Below are positions 1-6,562 of a DNA stretch of 7,946 nt, in pieces. The stretch's first letter is position 1. The number at the start of each line of letters is the position of its first letter. Source of the DNA: Candidatus Thalassarchaeaceae archaeon (GTDB taxonomy: Archaea; Thermoplasmatota; Poseidoniia; Poseidoniales; Thalassarchaeaceae); contig JASLKO010000153.1 of NCBI GenBank assembly GCA_030747475.1, positions 1-7,946 on the forward strand, given 5' to 3'. A program made the translations under genes and the position numbers. Below the pieces are notes generated by a model that ran no database searches, was not told the DNA's origin, and saw only the letters and a program-made list of their open reading frames with translations.

Positions 1-15
1 CTACTCTAAATATAA

Positions 16-47
16 CTATATAGATTACATTGGTTCTCTATGATATA
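16..47 (+). promoter_or_regulatory. Candidate archaeal promoter of the phosphate transporter gene
   Basis: The first 70 bases are markedly more AT-rich than the rest of the window. Two TATA-like elements are visible: CTATATAG at 16-23 and TGATATA at 41-47. The second is centred about 27 nt upstream of the ATG at 71, the distance expected between an archaeal TATA box and the transcription start, so the transcript could begin at the ATG itself (leaderless). The first would give a leader of roughly 25 nt. No purine-rich Shine-Dalgarno sequence precedes the ATG (the bases there are TTGCCCTTATGCA). No Pho-box-like direct repeat was recognised. Confidence 0.4.
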
Positions 48-70
48 CTGCAATTCGTTGCCCTTATGCA

Positions 71-2155
71 ATGATTGATCTAATTCTCGTACTTGCCATC
101 CTCATCGCCGCTTACATGGCGTGGAATATCGGTGCCAATGATGTGGCCAATGCCATGGGCACAAGTGTGGGCTCAGGGGCTCTAACTTTGCGCCGCGCAA
201 TCATTGTTGCAGCAGTCTTTGAATTCCTTGGGGCCGTTTTATTCGGCAGTCACGTTACAGACACAATTCGAAAGGGTGTTCTTGACTTTGGAAGTGAAGA
301 AACTCTTCGAGAATATTCAAACGAATTGATGTATGGATTCATGGCGGCTCTACTGGCCGCTGCAATTTGGTTGACTGTTGCGACCAAGTGGGGCTTGCCA
401 GTCTCGACCACCCATTCCATTGTGGGTGGTGTTATCGGCATGGGTCTCTACATTTACCCCAGTGCAGTACAATGGGATGTTGTGGGCACAATTGCGATCT
501 CATGGGTTGCATCACCACTGCTCGGCGCCATTCTTGCATTCCTATCATTCTGGGTGATAAAGAAAGTCATCATGGAGCATGAAAACCCAGTGGAGCAAAC
601 ACGCAGAGTTGCCCCAATCTTGGCACTCCCTACGTTCTTTGTCCTTGGTTTGGCTTTGCAATTCAAGGGCCTTAAGGGATTTTACAGTAATCTCGATGCA
701 TCTGGTTACATCAACAAGACAAATTGGCTCCCAGCCAAGGAAGGAACCACATTCAATCCATTGGCTGAAGGGGCATGGATCCCAGCCAATGCCCTTTTGG
801 TTGCCTTGGCGATTGGTGCTCTTGCAAGTTTAGGCCTGTACTTTGTTCTTCGGAAATATGAATTCAAAGAAGAGGGGTACGCAGGTGTTGAGCGAGTTTT
901 CATTTGGCTGCAGATTATCACTGCATGTTACGTAGCCTTCGCACACGGTGCAAACGATGTTGCAAATGCCATTGGTCCGATGGCTGCGATTTATCAAATT
1001 GCGAACGACGGTTACATTGCTGCAGAGGCAACTGTTCCGATGGGTCTCTTGCTTCTAGGTGGTGCAGGTATCACCGTTGGTGTAGCCACTTGGGGTTACA
1101 AAGTGATGGATACGATTGGAAAGAAAATCACTCACATCACTCCCTCTCGTGGATTTGCTGCTGAATTCGGTGCGGCGACTACTGTGCTCATATTTTCCAT
1201 GCCTTTCCTTGCAGTGCCCATTTCTACAACCCACACATTGGTGGGTGCGGTGGTCGGTGTCGGCCTTGCTGGTGGTGCATCAGCGGTTGATTTCCGCGTA
1301 TTTGCTAAGATTGCTGCATCCTGGGTCGCTAGTTTGCCGGTCGCTGGAGCTGGAGCAGTAATATTCTACATTCTCTTTGGATTGAATCCGACCAATGTTC
1401 TGATTGTGTCTATCATAGCGGTTGGAATGGTCATCTATGTAATGACTCGAGATCAAGAAGATGTTCAGGATTCATCTGTTCCAATCGTCGTCTCTGAGAT
1501 GCCCATGGGTGAGTCTGACCCTGGTGCTGCGAGATCAGTATTCCAAGTGTTCCATGAGCATGCAACTGCTGTTGAAAAAACTGTCAGTCACATGCTTAAA
1601 GCTGTGAATGATGATGATCCATCTGACTCAATCAAAGCAACTCAACAGGCCGAACTTGCCGCTGATGAAATCAAGGCAGAAATCCGTGACATGTTGGGTA
1701 CTGGCGTCCGACTCCCTGTGAACAAGACAGCTTTCCTTCACATGATTGCCCGCCAAGATCGAATTGCAGATTATGCCCAGAATGTTGCAGAGCAACTCTC
1801 TTTCCGACCTTTGTACGAAAACGAAGAGGCCCGCAATCATTTGTTGGCTCTGGCGGAAAAAGTATCTGAAACCGTTTCCAAGTATGAAAATACAGTTGAG
1901 GTCTTGCACGACTATGCGCGTTCAGGATTTGCGAAGAAGAAGAGCGGTGCTCTAAGTGAACTCATCCGTGATGTGAATCTACTTGAGCATCAGGCCGATG
2001 AAGCAGAGGTTGCCGCAGCAACTCATGTATTCAGTGAAGGAGATGATAGTCCGCTTGCTGCCATGCACATGTATCGTGTATTGCAACGACTTGATGACGT
2101 GGCCAATGCAAGTGAGAAGGCAGCGAATGCCTTCCTGCCACTTGTTTACAATTGA
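71..2155 (+). CDS. pit: PiT-family inorganic phosphate transporter with C-terminal PhoU-like (DUF47) domain
   Basis: This 694-residue integral membrane protein is predicted to import inorganic phosphate (as neutral metal-phosphate or with a cation) across the cytoplasmic membrane. Both halves of the PiT inverted repeat carry the family signatures: GANDVANAMGTS at residues 21-32 and PVSTTHSIVGG at 110-120 in the first half, GANDVANAIGP at 293-303 and VPISTTHTLVGA at 382-393 in the second. A hydrophilic loop of about 40 residues (200-235) lies between them. Hydrophobic segments end near residue 458. Residues 485-690 are soluble, rich in Glu, Asp and Ala, predicted helical, and resemble the PhoU/DUF47 family that usually sits beside PiT genes as a separate protein. 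Here both are one chain, about 200 residues longer than a standalone permease of this type. The ATG at 71 gives a clean first membrane helix. The gene is monocistronic and converges on the minus-strand block. Family assignment is very secure; the DUF47 assignment is likely. Confidence 0.95.
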   Translation: MIDLILVLAILIAAYMAWNIGANDVANAMGTSVGSGALTLRRAIIVAAVFEFLGAVLFGSHVTDTIRKGVLDFGSEETLREYSNELMYGFMAALLAAAIWLTVATKWGLPVSTTHSIVGGVIGMGLYIYPSAVQWDVVGTIAISWVASPLLGAILAFLSFWVIKKVIMEHENPVEQTRRVAPILALPTFFVLGLALQFKGLKGFYSNLDASGYINKTNWLPAKEGTTFNPLAEGAWIPANALLVALAIGALASLGLYFVLRKYEFKEEGYAGVERVFIWLQIITACYVAFAHGANDVANAIGPMAAIYQIANDGYIAAEATVPMGLLLLGGAGITVGVATWGYKVMDTIGKKITHITPSRGFAAEFGAATTVLIFSMPFLAVPISTTHTLVGAVVGVGLAGGASAVDFRVFAKIAASWVASLPVAGAGAVIFYILFGLNPTNVLIVSIIAVGMVIYVMTRDQEDVQDSSVPIVVSEMPMGESDPGAARSVFQVFHEHATAVEKTVSHMLKAVNDDDPSDSIKATQQAELAADEIKAEIRDMLGTGVRLPVNKTAFLHMIARQDRIADYAQNVAEQLSFRPLYENEEARNHLLALAEKVSETVSKYENTVEVLHDYARSGFAKKKSGALSELIRDVNLLEHQADEAEVAAATHVFSEGDDSPLAAMHMYRVLQRLDDVANASEKAANAFLPLVYN
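1523..2140 (+). other. PhoU-like (DUF47) regulatory domain of the transporter
   Basis: Residues about 485-690 of the transporter form a membrane-free helical region. Features typical of DUF47/PhoU helical bundles include the Ala/Glu-rich stretch around 527-540, R561-Q562-D563 followed by IADYAQN, and near the end the segment HMYRVLQRLDDVANASEKAA (666-685), where the paired acidic residues resemble the E/DxxxD metal-binding motifs of PhoU proteins. The domain probably lies in the cytoplasm and may gate the permease or sense phosphate or metal. The regulatory role is inferred from PhoU and DUF47 relatives and is not shown by the sequence. Confidence 0.7.
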
Positions 2156-2189
2156 GTTCACTTGGAATTGAAACAATGTAAGAAATGGT

Positions 2190-2221
2190 CCTAGTGCCAT
2201 CTACATCATTGAGGCACTAGG
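2190..2221. terminator. Inverted repeat between convergent genes, possible bidirectional terminator
   Basis: CCTAGTGCC (2190-2198) and GGCACTAGG (2213-2221) are perfect 9-bp arms around a 14-nt loop, with a further G-U pair possible outside. The stop codon of the minus-strand YHYH gene (2206-2208) lies in the loop, and the right arm encodes that protein's last residues. T-rich sequence follows on the plus strand (2223-2255), and a milder T-rich stretch follows on the minus strand (2189-2165). A role in ending both convergent transcripts is inferred from position. Archaeal termination usually depends on U-tracts more than on hairpins. Confidence 0.4.
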
Positions 2222-4569
2222 GTGATTTCGGTCTTGTGATTGATTTTCATTTTCAGTGATGATGCAATAATGATGGCCATGAATAGAATGCCTTGGGCCA
2301 ATTCCATTATCGATGGCAGGATCCCAATTCCAGCTGCAGGTGGCTTCCAGTCAATGTTCTCAGGCATGAATCCGTATCCGTATGTTGTATCGGATTGACC
2401 GGGGCCAGGTCCACCTCCACCACCACCCGGTGGTCCACCACCCTGTCCATTAGAGGGTTGACTATCTAGGTCGGCAACTCCATGGTAGCACATGAGGAAA
2501 TAGGGGAATCCAATCATGGCGACTTGGTTGTTGTTCGTGTCTGTCACCAGTTGAGGTGAACCAGACAATGGGGTGCTAACATAGTGATAGATCCCTTCCG
2601 GAAATTCAGGGGTTGGGCCAAATCGACCATTGCATTGATCTAGGTCACCTAGGCCATCAATATAGTTCCAATCATCGATTCCGTTGTAGCCTTGATCTCC
2701 ACCATCTTGGGTTCTTTCGACTGCATAGGATGAAGTCATGGCGCGAATGCTTCCATCGTCATCATAGCCATACATACCGTAGATGGGGTATCCATCAAAC
2801 GCCCAACCGATAATCGGGCTGTGATATCCAGCCTGCAACTTCGCAATTTCATAATCGCTCATGTCTTCCCCAGTTGCAGCTTCCCAGAACTGACATTGTG
2901 CATCATAGTGGTAGTGGAAGTTGTTGCCTGCTGAATGGCTTGTGCACCAGCCGAGGAAAATGGGTTGACGATCCTCGTCGAAATAATCGAAGTGAAGTGC
3001 GACAGCATCTCCACCGGGGCCTTCCTCGGGCCCATACATTGGCACGCCATTGACAGCGACTGCAACCGCACCACGCTGAGGTGCGCACTCCCATTGAGTT
3101 TGAGCGGCAGGGCAATTGGCCGAATTATGTCCACCGGTGGTATCGTTCACTGGATTCAGAGTAATGTGCCATTCTAGGTCAACTTCGTCTGCACAGCAAC
3201 CCATTGTAGATAGGAAGTCGTGATTGGGAATTCCATTGCTGTCCACGACCATTTCCCCGTTTTGGATTGATACGGATAATTGACATTGGAACCAAGGTCC
3301 AGATCCACCTCCTCCGGCAGAATTCACCCCATTATTATTGGATGAGTAACCATTTTCTGAATTGTAGTCCTTGACCCAAGGCCCCTGCCCATCTTGGCAG
3401 AGCCACGAATCCTGAGGTTCCCATGTGACCACAGGGCAGCCTGTTGCATCGACTTCAGTACCAGCGGGTGTGTTTGGACATTGGTCTGGCCCATCTGCCA
3501 CACCATCGTTGTCATCATCATTGTCACACGCATCGGGGGTTCCATCCGTATCCGCATCTTGGTTGTCATCGCCCCCTTCGCAAACATCGTCTGCATCAGC
3601 GACTCCATCACCATCTGAATCTATGAGTGGATCGCAACCATCGACAATACCATCATTGTCTACATCGATATTGTCATCATGCCCTTCACATTGGTCCTCC
3701 GCATCGGACACACCGTCTCCATCACTGTCAATCTCGCTGTCACTGCATCCGTCTGAATAGACGGGTTCGCCCTGAGGTGTGTTATCACAATCATCCTCAT
3801 CGTCGGGGATGCCATCCTGATCTGCATCGGGTTCTTCGGTGTAAAGTTCAGGCACTGCATATTGGACAATGGTTCGAGTTTCAGTAAACAATCCACAGTC
3901 TGCAACGATTTCACCCGCGTGATTTGTCGCATTGTAATCGAGGGGAATTGAGAATGCTGGACCTGTGACTTGGCCTGCCAAGGACTCCTGTCCTTGCGGT
4001 TGGTAGAACATTTGACAAGTACTGGGGAATGCATGCGTAATGGTGCCTGTAATGTCGGCCCAGTCGTTGTTCGCAGAATTCAATGCAAATGATGTTGTGA
4101 ATTCTGCCGCAGGCTCATCAGGAAGCGGCATCATCACCGTCGAATAGATTGTTCCAGATGTTTGTCCACCGGCATCCTCAGCATAGGCACTTGCCACCCA
4201 CTCGCCGGGCATGGTAATCGGCAGGACTCCACTCCATCGTCCATCTGAACCGGCATTAAACATCCAAGGTCCTTGCCGATCGGCATCATCGATGGGATTG
4301 ATGAGTTCAACATGAACAACTGTGGTGGATGGGTTTTCATCATGGACTCCACCTTCGATGGTGAATGCAGTGACCCCATACGCGTGTATGGCATCATCCA
4401 TCGTGAGCAATGGGGCATCATCGGTTTGGTTGATCTCTTGAGAATCTACCTCATCATCTGAATTTTCAGGGGCTTCATTGGCCACCATTCCACCCATGAA
4501 TCCAAGTGCCCCTACAAGCACTAGCATCCCGACAAAGAGTGCTGCGGTCCAACCGATTTTCTCATCCAT
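2206..4569 (-). CDS. Secreted TSP3-repeat and YHYH-domain surface protein with membrane anchor
   Basis: This 787-residue exported protein has five parts. Residues 7-28 are a hydrophobic signal sequence or signal anchor, followed by an acidic linker (31-55). Residues 60-240 form a beta-rich region that I do not recognise. Residues 247-378 are thrombospondin type 3 repeats with many DxDxDG-type calcium ligands. Residues about 425-697 match the YHYH domain: FHYHYD at 551-556, HSPIIGWAFDGYPIYG at 583-598, DQCNGR at 644-649, GIYHYVST at 659-666 and IGFPYFLMC at 686-694. A Gly/Pro linker (709-724) leads to a C-terminal membrane helix (746-771) and a basic tail. It has twenty cysteines, all outside the membrane segments, consistent with extracellular disulfides. 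The protein probably sits on the cell surface and binds calcium. The YHYH domain has no established enzymatic role, so no reaction is assigned. The ATG at 4569 is 23 nt after the PAP2 gene. Family calls are secure, function is not. Confidence 0.92.
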   Translation of the reverse strand: MDEKIGWTAALFVGMLVLVGALGFMGGMVANEAPENSDDEVDSQEINQTDDAPLLTMDDAIHAYGVTAFTIEGGVHDENPSTTVVHVELINPIDDADRQGPWMFNAGSDGRWSGVLPITMPGEWVASAYAEDAGGQTSGTIYSTVMMPLPDEPAAEFTTSFALNSANNDWADITGTITHAFPSTCQMFYQPQGQESLAGQVTGPAFSIPLDYNATNHAGEIVADCGLFTETRTIVQYAVPELYTEEPDADQDGIPDDEDDCDNTPQGEPVYSDGCSDSEIDSDGDGVSDAEDQCEGHDDNIDVDNDGIVDGCDPLIDSDGDGVADADDVCEGGDDNQDADTDGTPDACDNDDDNDGVADGPDQCPNTPAGTEVDATGCPVVTWEPQDSWLCQDGQGPWVKDYNSENGYSSNNNGVNSAGGGGSGPWFQCQLSVSIQNGEMVVDSNGIPNHDFLSTMGCCADEVDLEWHITLNPVNDTTGGHNSANCPAAQTQWECAPQRGAVAVAVNGVPMYGPEEGPGGDAVALHFDYFDEDRQPIFLGWCTSHSAGNNFHYHYDAQCQFWEAATGEDMSDYEIAKLQAGYHSPIIGWAFDGYPIYGMYGYDDDGSIRAMTSSYAVERTQDGGDQGYNGIDDWNYIDGLGDLDQCNGRFGPTPEFPEGIYHYVSTPLSGSPQLVTDTNNNQVAMIGFPYFLMCYHGVADLDSQPSNGQGGGPPGGGGGGPGPGQSDTTYGYGFMPENIDWKPPAAGIGILPSIMELAQGILFMAIIIASSLKMKINHKTEITLVPQ
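2398..2445 (-). repeat. Gly/Pro low-complexity linker in the YHYH protein
   Basis: Residues 709-724 read GGGPPGGGGGGPGPGQ, encoded by a run of GGN and CCN codons. The segment separates the folded YHYH domain from the membrane-proximal part and is most simply a flexible stalk. A short repetitive tract of this kind can vary in length between strains. Confidence 0.75.
2479..3297 (-). other. YHYH domain
   Basis: Residues about 425-697 of the surface protein hold the signature blocks of the YHYH family in the usual order: the HYHYD block that names the family, the SPIIGWAFDGYPIYG block, the D-Q-C-N-G-R block, the G-x-Y-H-Y block, and the closing G-F-P-Y block. His residues at 552, 554, 583, 662 and 696 and nearby Asp residues could bind a metal, but that is only a suggestion from their clustering. 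Eight cysteines lie between residues 429 and 559 and two more at 646 and 694. Confidence 0.85.
3436..3831 (-). repeat. Thrombospondin type 3 calcium-binding repeats
   Basis: Residues 247-378 are a tandem array of Asp-rich units such as DADQDGIPDDEDDC, DSDGDGVSDAEDQC, DVDNDGIVDGC, DSDGDGVADADDVC, DADTDGTPDAC and DDDNDGVADGPDQC. Each combines a DxDxDG loop with a closing cysteine. In known TSP3 proteins these units wrap calcium ions and form a rigid stalk. The array ends with CPNTPAGTEVDATGC, the usual terminal form. Here it spaces the N-terminal beta-rich region from the YHYH domain. Confidence 0.9.
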
Positions 4570-4580
4570 GAACCAAAACC

Positions 4581-4593
4581 AAGCGCAGCGCTT
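4581..4593. other. Short palindrome between the PAP2 and YHYH genes
   Basis: AAGCGCAGCGCTT has perfect 6-bp arms around one base. It begins in the PAP2 stop codon and ends 11 nt before the YHYH ATG. As RNA it can form a 5-bp stem with a 3-nt loop. It also lies between the candidate TATA-like box and the start codon of the YHYH gene, so it could be a small operator, a weak stem or chance. Confidence 0.25.
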
Positions 4594-4598
4594 TATGA
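4591..4598 (-). promoter_or_regulatory. Candidate TATA-like box for the YHYH gene
   Basis: On the minus strand TCATAAAG is centred about 25-26 nt upstream of the ATG at 4569 and is preceded by an A-rich stretch (GAAAAAGAAG). This matches archaeal promoter spacing for a leaderless transcript. It overlaps the stop codon of the PAP2 gene. No Shine-Dalgarno sequence lies before the ATG (GGTTTTGGTTC). The alternative is read-through transcription from the upstream gene. Confidence 0.3.
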
Positions 4599-5234
4599 TG
4601 TTACTTCTTTTTCGGGCTTCATTTCCAATCTGTCAAGTCCAGGTTGTACTTGCCATCTCCATACGATGCCTAGAATCATCAGTCCCGTGACGAGATCCAA
4701 GATGAAGTGCTGTTTTGTGGTCAAGATTGAGAGTGTCATCAACACCCACCATATGCCAACAGCCCACTGTAAAATCGGCCTTCCCTTCCACCAACGTATC
4801 GCAAATAGCGTGAATATACCTGCGCTACTTACATGCAGACTGGGCCAGGAATTGTAAGGTGAATCCAAGAACCAAAGCGTTTCAAACATACTGGCAAAAA
4901 TTGGGTGCATGTTGTTGATATCGATCGATTCTCGCAAATGAACTTCTGCCGGGAAAAGGACAAACCAAATGTTGGAAGAAATGATGATGACCAGTAAACC
5001 CTGACTCAACAATAGGGCTTCATACCGCATTTTCTTTTCATTGGGCAACGAAATCAATGGCAGTGGGTAGAAGAAATAGAACAATGATTGGTAAATCACA
5101 ATCGTCCATGCCATGAACGGGATGGCCAAATCAATCGAGGTCACCGGATCAAAAACAGTCGTCCCTCGCCAATTCATCAAATGATTGGTAATCAGATAAG
5201 CCGGTGCACCAATACAGACGTCAAGCAAGGCCAT
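4593..5234 (-). CDS. PAP2-superfamily membrane phosphatase/phosphotransferase (inositolphosphotransferase-like)
   Basis: This 213-residue polytopic membrane protein has about five to six hydrophobic segments (near 1-18, 35-60, 73-95, 136-146, 152-172 and 177-195). The two active-site blocks of the PAP2 superfamily are present: SWPSLHVS at 129-136 (PSxH, H134) and TTKQHFILD at 172-180 (H176 and D180, the histidine attacked during phosphotransfer and its acidic partner). The classical first motif KxxxxxxRP is not evident. That fits the PAP2_3 branch, which includes inositol phosphorylceramide synthase-like enzymes. It probably acts on a lipid phosphate or moves a polar head group at the outer membrane face, but the substrate cannot be read from the sequence. 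The ATG at 5234 is the first canonical start in the frame, yet the frame stays open for 30 codons upstream to the dehydrogenase stop. It is 90 nt downstream of that gene and 23 nt upstream of the YHYH gene. Confidence 0.85.
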   Translation of the reverse strand: MALLDVCIGAPAYLITNHLMNWRGTTVFDPVTSIDLAIPFMAWTIVIYQSLFYFFYPLPLISLPNEKKMRYEALLLSQGLLVIIISSNIWFVLFPAEVHLRESIDINNMHPIFASMFETLWFLDSPYNSWPSLHVSSAGIFTLFAIRWWKGRPILQWAVGIWWVLMTLSILTTKQHFILDLVTGLMILGIVWRWQVQPGLDRLEMKPEKEVTS

Positions 5235-5324
5235 TGAGAAAAGGAACCCTAGCCTAGATTCACGTGCCAGTGCGAAATTCCAAATCGGCCAAACATCCAG
5301 GAATTTGTCGCGCAGACGAACACC
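5235..5324 (-). other. Open in-frame 90-nt gap upstream of the PAP2 gene
   Basis: Read on the minus strand in the PAP2 frame, this gap has no stop codon and no ATG, GTG or TTG. It translates to a protein-like segment containing RDKFLDVWPIWNFALARE and RLGFLFS, which runs directly into MALLDVCIGAPAYLI. The added residues would complete the first membrane helix. No TATA-like box or Shine-Dalgarno sequence is apparent in it. It may therefore encode a true N-terminus from a rare start (CTG codons exist), or be untranslated. Confidence 0.4.
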
Positions 5325-6503
5325 TCACTTGAGATTTCGAGTGAAGGATTGGATGCCGGTAATGTGACGTGCCAAAATCAAGTTGTGTATGTCGTGTGTA
5401 CCCTCGTAAGTCTTGACCGATTCAAGATTGTTCATGTGGCGCATGATTGGGTATTCACTGGTGACCCCATTTGCACCATGGATGTCGCGGGCGACACGAG
5501 CAATGTCCAATGCGATGTCAACATTGTTCATTTTGGCCAGGCTGACATATTCTGGTATCCAATTGTCTTCATCGATTTTTCTACCTAGATGATAGGCTAG
5601 GAGTTGACCCTTCGTAATCTCTCGTAGCATTGTGGCCAACTTCATTTGAATCAGTTGGAATGCCGCAATAGGATGGTTGAACTGTATTCTCTCTAGTGAA
5701 TATTTCTTGGCTGCATCAAAGCAAGCTTGTGCTGAACCAAGACTGCCCCATGCAATTCCATATCGGGCTCTGTTCAAGCATGAGAATGGCCCGGAAAGTC
5801 CCTTGGCCTTCGGCAATAGCCTGTCCTTAGGAATCTTACAATCTTGGAATACTAGTTCACTGGTGACCGAAGCACGTAGAGAATGCTTTCCTTTCTGCTC
5901 AGGGGCGCTAAATCCTTCATCCCCCATTTCAACAATGAATCCACGAATATCTCCGTCCAATTTCGCCCATACGATTGCCAAATCACAGATGGTGCCGTTG
6001 GTAATCCACATCTTGGCACCATTCAGAAGGTAATGGTCGCCCATGTCCTCGGCTTTGGTAATCATGCCACCGGGGTTGGATCCGTAGTCTGGTTCAGTCA
6101 ATCCAAAACAACCGATGAGTTCACCTGTAGCCATCCCAGGGAGATACTTGTGTTTCTGTTCTTCAGTACCCCACTTGTGAATCGGGTGCATGGAAAGAGA
6201 ACCTTGGACACTGGCAAATGATCGCAAGCCACTGTCGCCTCGCTCCAATTCTCTGCAGACGACACCGTAGGCTGTGTAGGACATGCCTGCACATCCGTAT
6301 TCTTCGGGAATGACCATTCCAAGAATGCCCATTTCACCCATGTCCTGAATCCATTCGCGTGGGAATGTCCCATCGAGGTAATGCTGTTCGATATTTGGGA
6401 TGACCTTTTCATCGACCCAGTCGCGAACCATATCGCGAACCATCAGTTCTTCTTCAGTGAGAAGTGCGTCGACATCGTAGAAGTCGAGTGCCTCGTATGC
6501 CAT
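5325..6503 (-). CDS. gcdH: Glutaryl-CoA dehydrogenase (acyl-CoA dehydrogenase family)
   Basis: This FAD enzyme is predicted to oxidise and decarboxylate glutaryl-CoA to crotonyl-CoA in lysine and tryptophan breakdown, passing electrons to electron-transfer flavoprotein. With the start used here it has 392 residues, close to mature animal GCDH. Visible blocks are CFGLTEPDYGSNPGGM (132-147) and HYLLNGAKMWITNGT (157-171) for the flavin and substrate pocket, RIQFNHPIAAFQLIQ (272-286), and ARDIHGANGVTSEYPIMRH (338-356). KTYEGTHDIHNLILARHITG (364-383) carries the catalytic Glu367 and its neighbour Tyr366. Glu87, Arg94 and Ser98 match the glutarate-binding residues of the human enzyme, even in number. 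The frame also has ATGs at 6551 and 6536. I prefer 6503 because homology starts just after it and the extra 16 residues are Gly/Ala-rich sequence over a hairpin. If 6551 is used, the gap to the upstream gene is 11 nt. Substrate assignment is strong for sequence alone. Confidence 0.93.
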   Translation of the reverse strand: MAYEALDFYDVDALLTEEELMVRDMVRDWVDEKVIPNIEQHYLDGTFPREWIQDMGEMGILGMVIPEEYGCAGMSYTAYGVVCRELERGDSGLRSFASVQGSLSMHPIHKWGTEEQKHKYLPGMATGELIGCFGLTEPDYGSNPGGMITKAEDMGDHYLLNGAKMWITNGTICDLAIVWAKLDGDIRGFIVEMGDEGFSAPEQKGKHSLRASVTSELVFQDCKIPKDRLLPKAKGLSGPFSCLNRARYGIAWGSLGSAQACFDAAKKYSLERIQFNHPIAAFQLIQMKLATMLREITKGQLLAYHLGRKIDEDNWIPEYVSLAKMNNVDIALDIARVARDIHGANGVTSEYPIMRHMNNLESVKTYEGTHDIHNLILARHITGIQSFTRNLK

Positions 6504-6542
6504 GTGGGCTGCCCCGAGTGGGCCCCCTTTGAACATTGCCAA

Positions 6543-6560
6543 CGCCCCCATTAGGGGGCG
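6543..6560. other. GC hairpin over the first ATG of the dehydrogenase frame
   Basis: CGCCCCC (6543-6549) and GGGGGCG (6554-6560) are perfect 7-bp all-G/C arms around a 4-nt loop. On the minus strand the loop reads TAAT, and the ATG at 6551 begins there. The hairpin lies two bases after the stop codon of the propeller gene. It is not followed by a T run, so a standard intrinsic terminator is unlikely. It could set mRNA ends, protect the upstream message, or control initiation if the 6551 ATG is used. Confidence 0.55.
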
Positions 6561-6562
6561 GT

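Noticed and set aside
1628..1909. Minus-strand 93-residue open frame inside the transporter gene
   Set aside because: It lies wholly opposite the DUF47 coding region, has no recognisable domain, and lacks promoter or ribosome-site support.
3425..3760. Plus-strand 111-residue Ser/Pro-rich open frame opposite the TSP3 repeats
   Set aside because: It is the antisense shadow of Asp/Gly-rich TSP3 codons. The low-complexity Ser/Pro composition follows directly from the repeat, and the minus-strand frame has clear domain homology.
3436..3831. Periodic DNA repeats that might suggest a CRISPR array
   Set aside because: The units are coding TSP3 repeats with variable sequence and length and a continuous reading frame, with no conserved repeat and spacer structure.
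6504..6551. Extra 16 N-terminal residues of the dehydrogenase
   Set aside because: The Gly/Ala-rich sequence overlies a strong hairpin and has no counterpart in GCDH proteins as I know them. The start at 6503 gives a family-like length and numbering.
6543..6560. The GC hairpin as a Rho-independent terminator of the propeller gene
   Set aside because: No T run follows on the minus strand, and the next gene starts within about 50 nt. It is kept as an unexplained hairpin instead.
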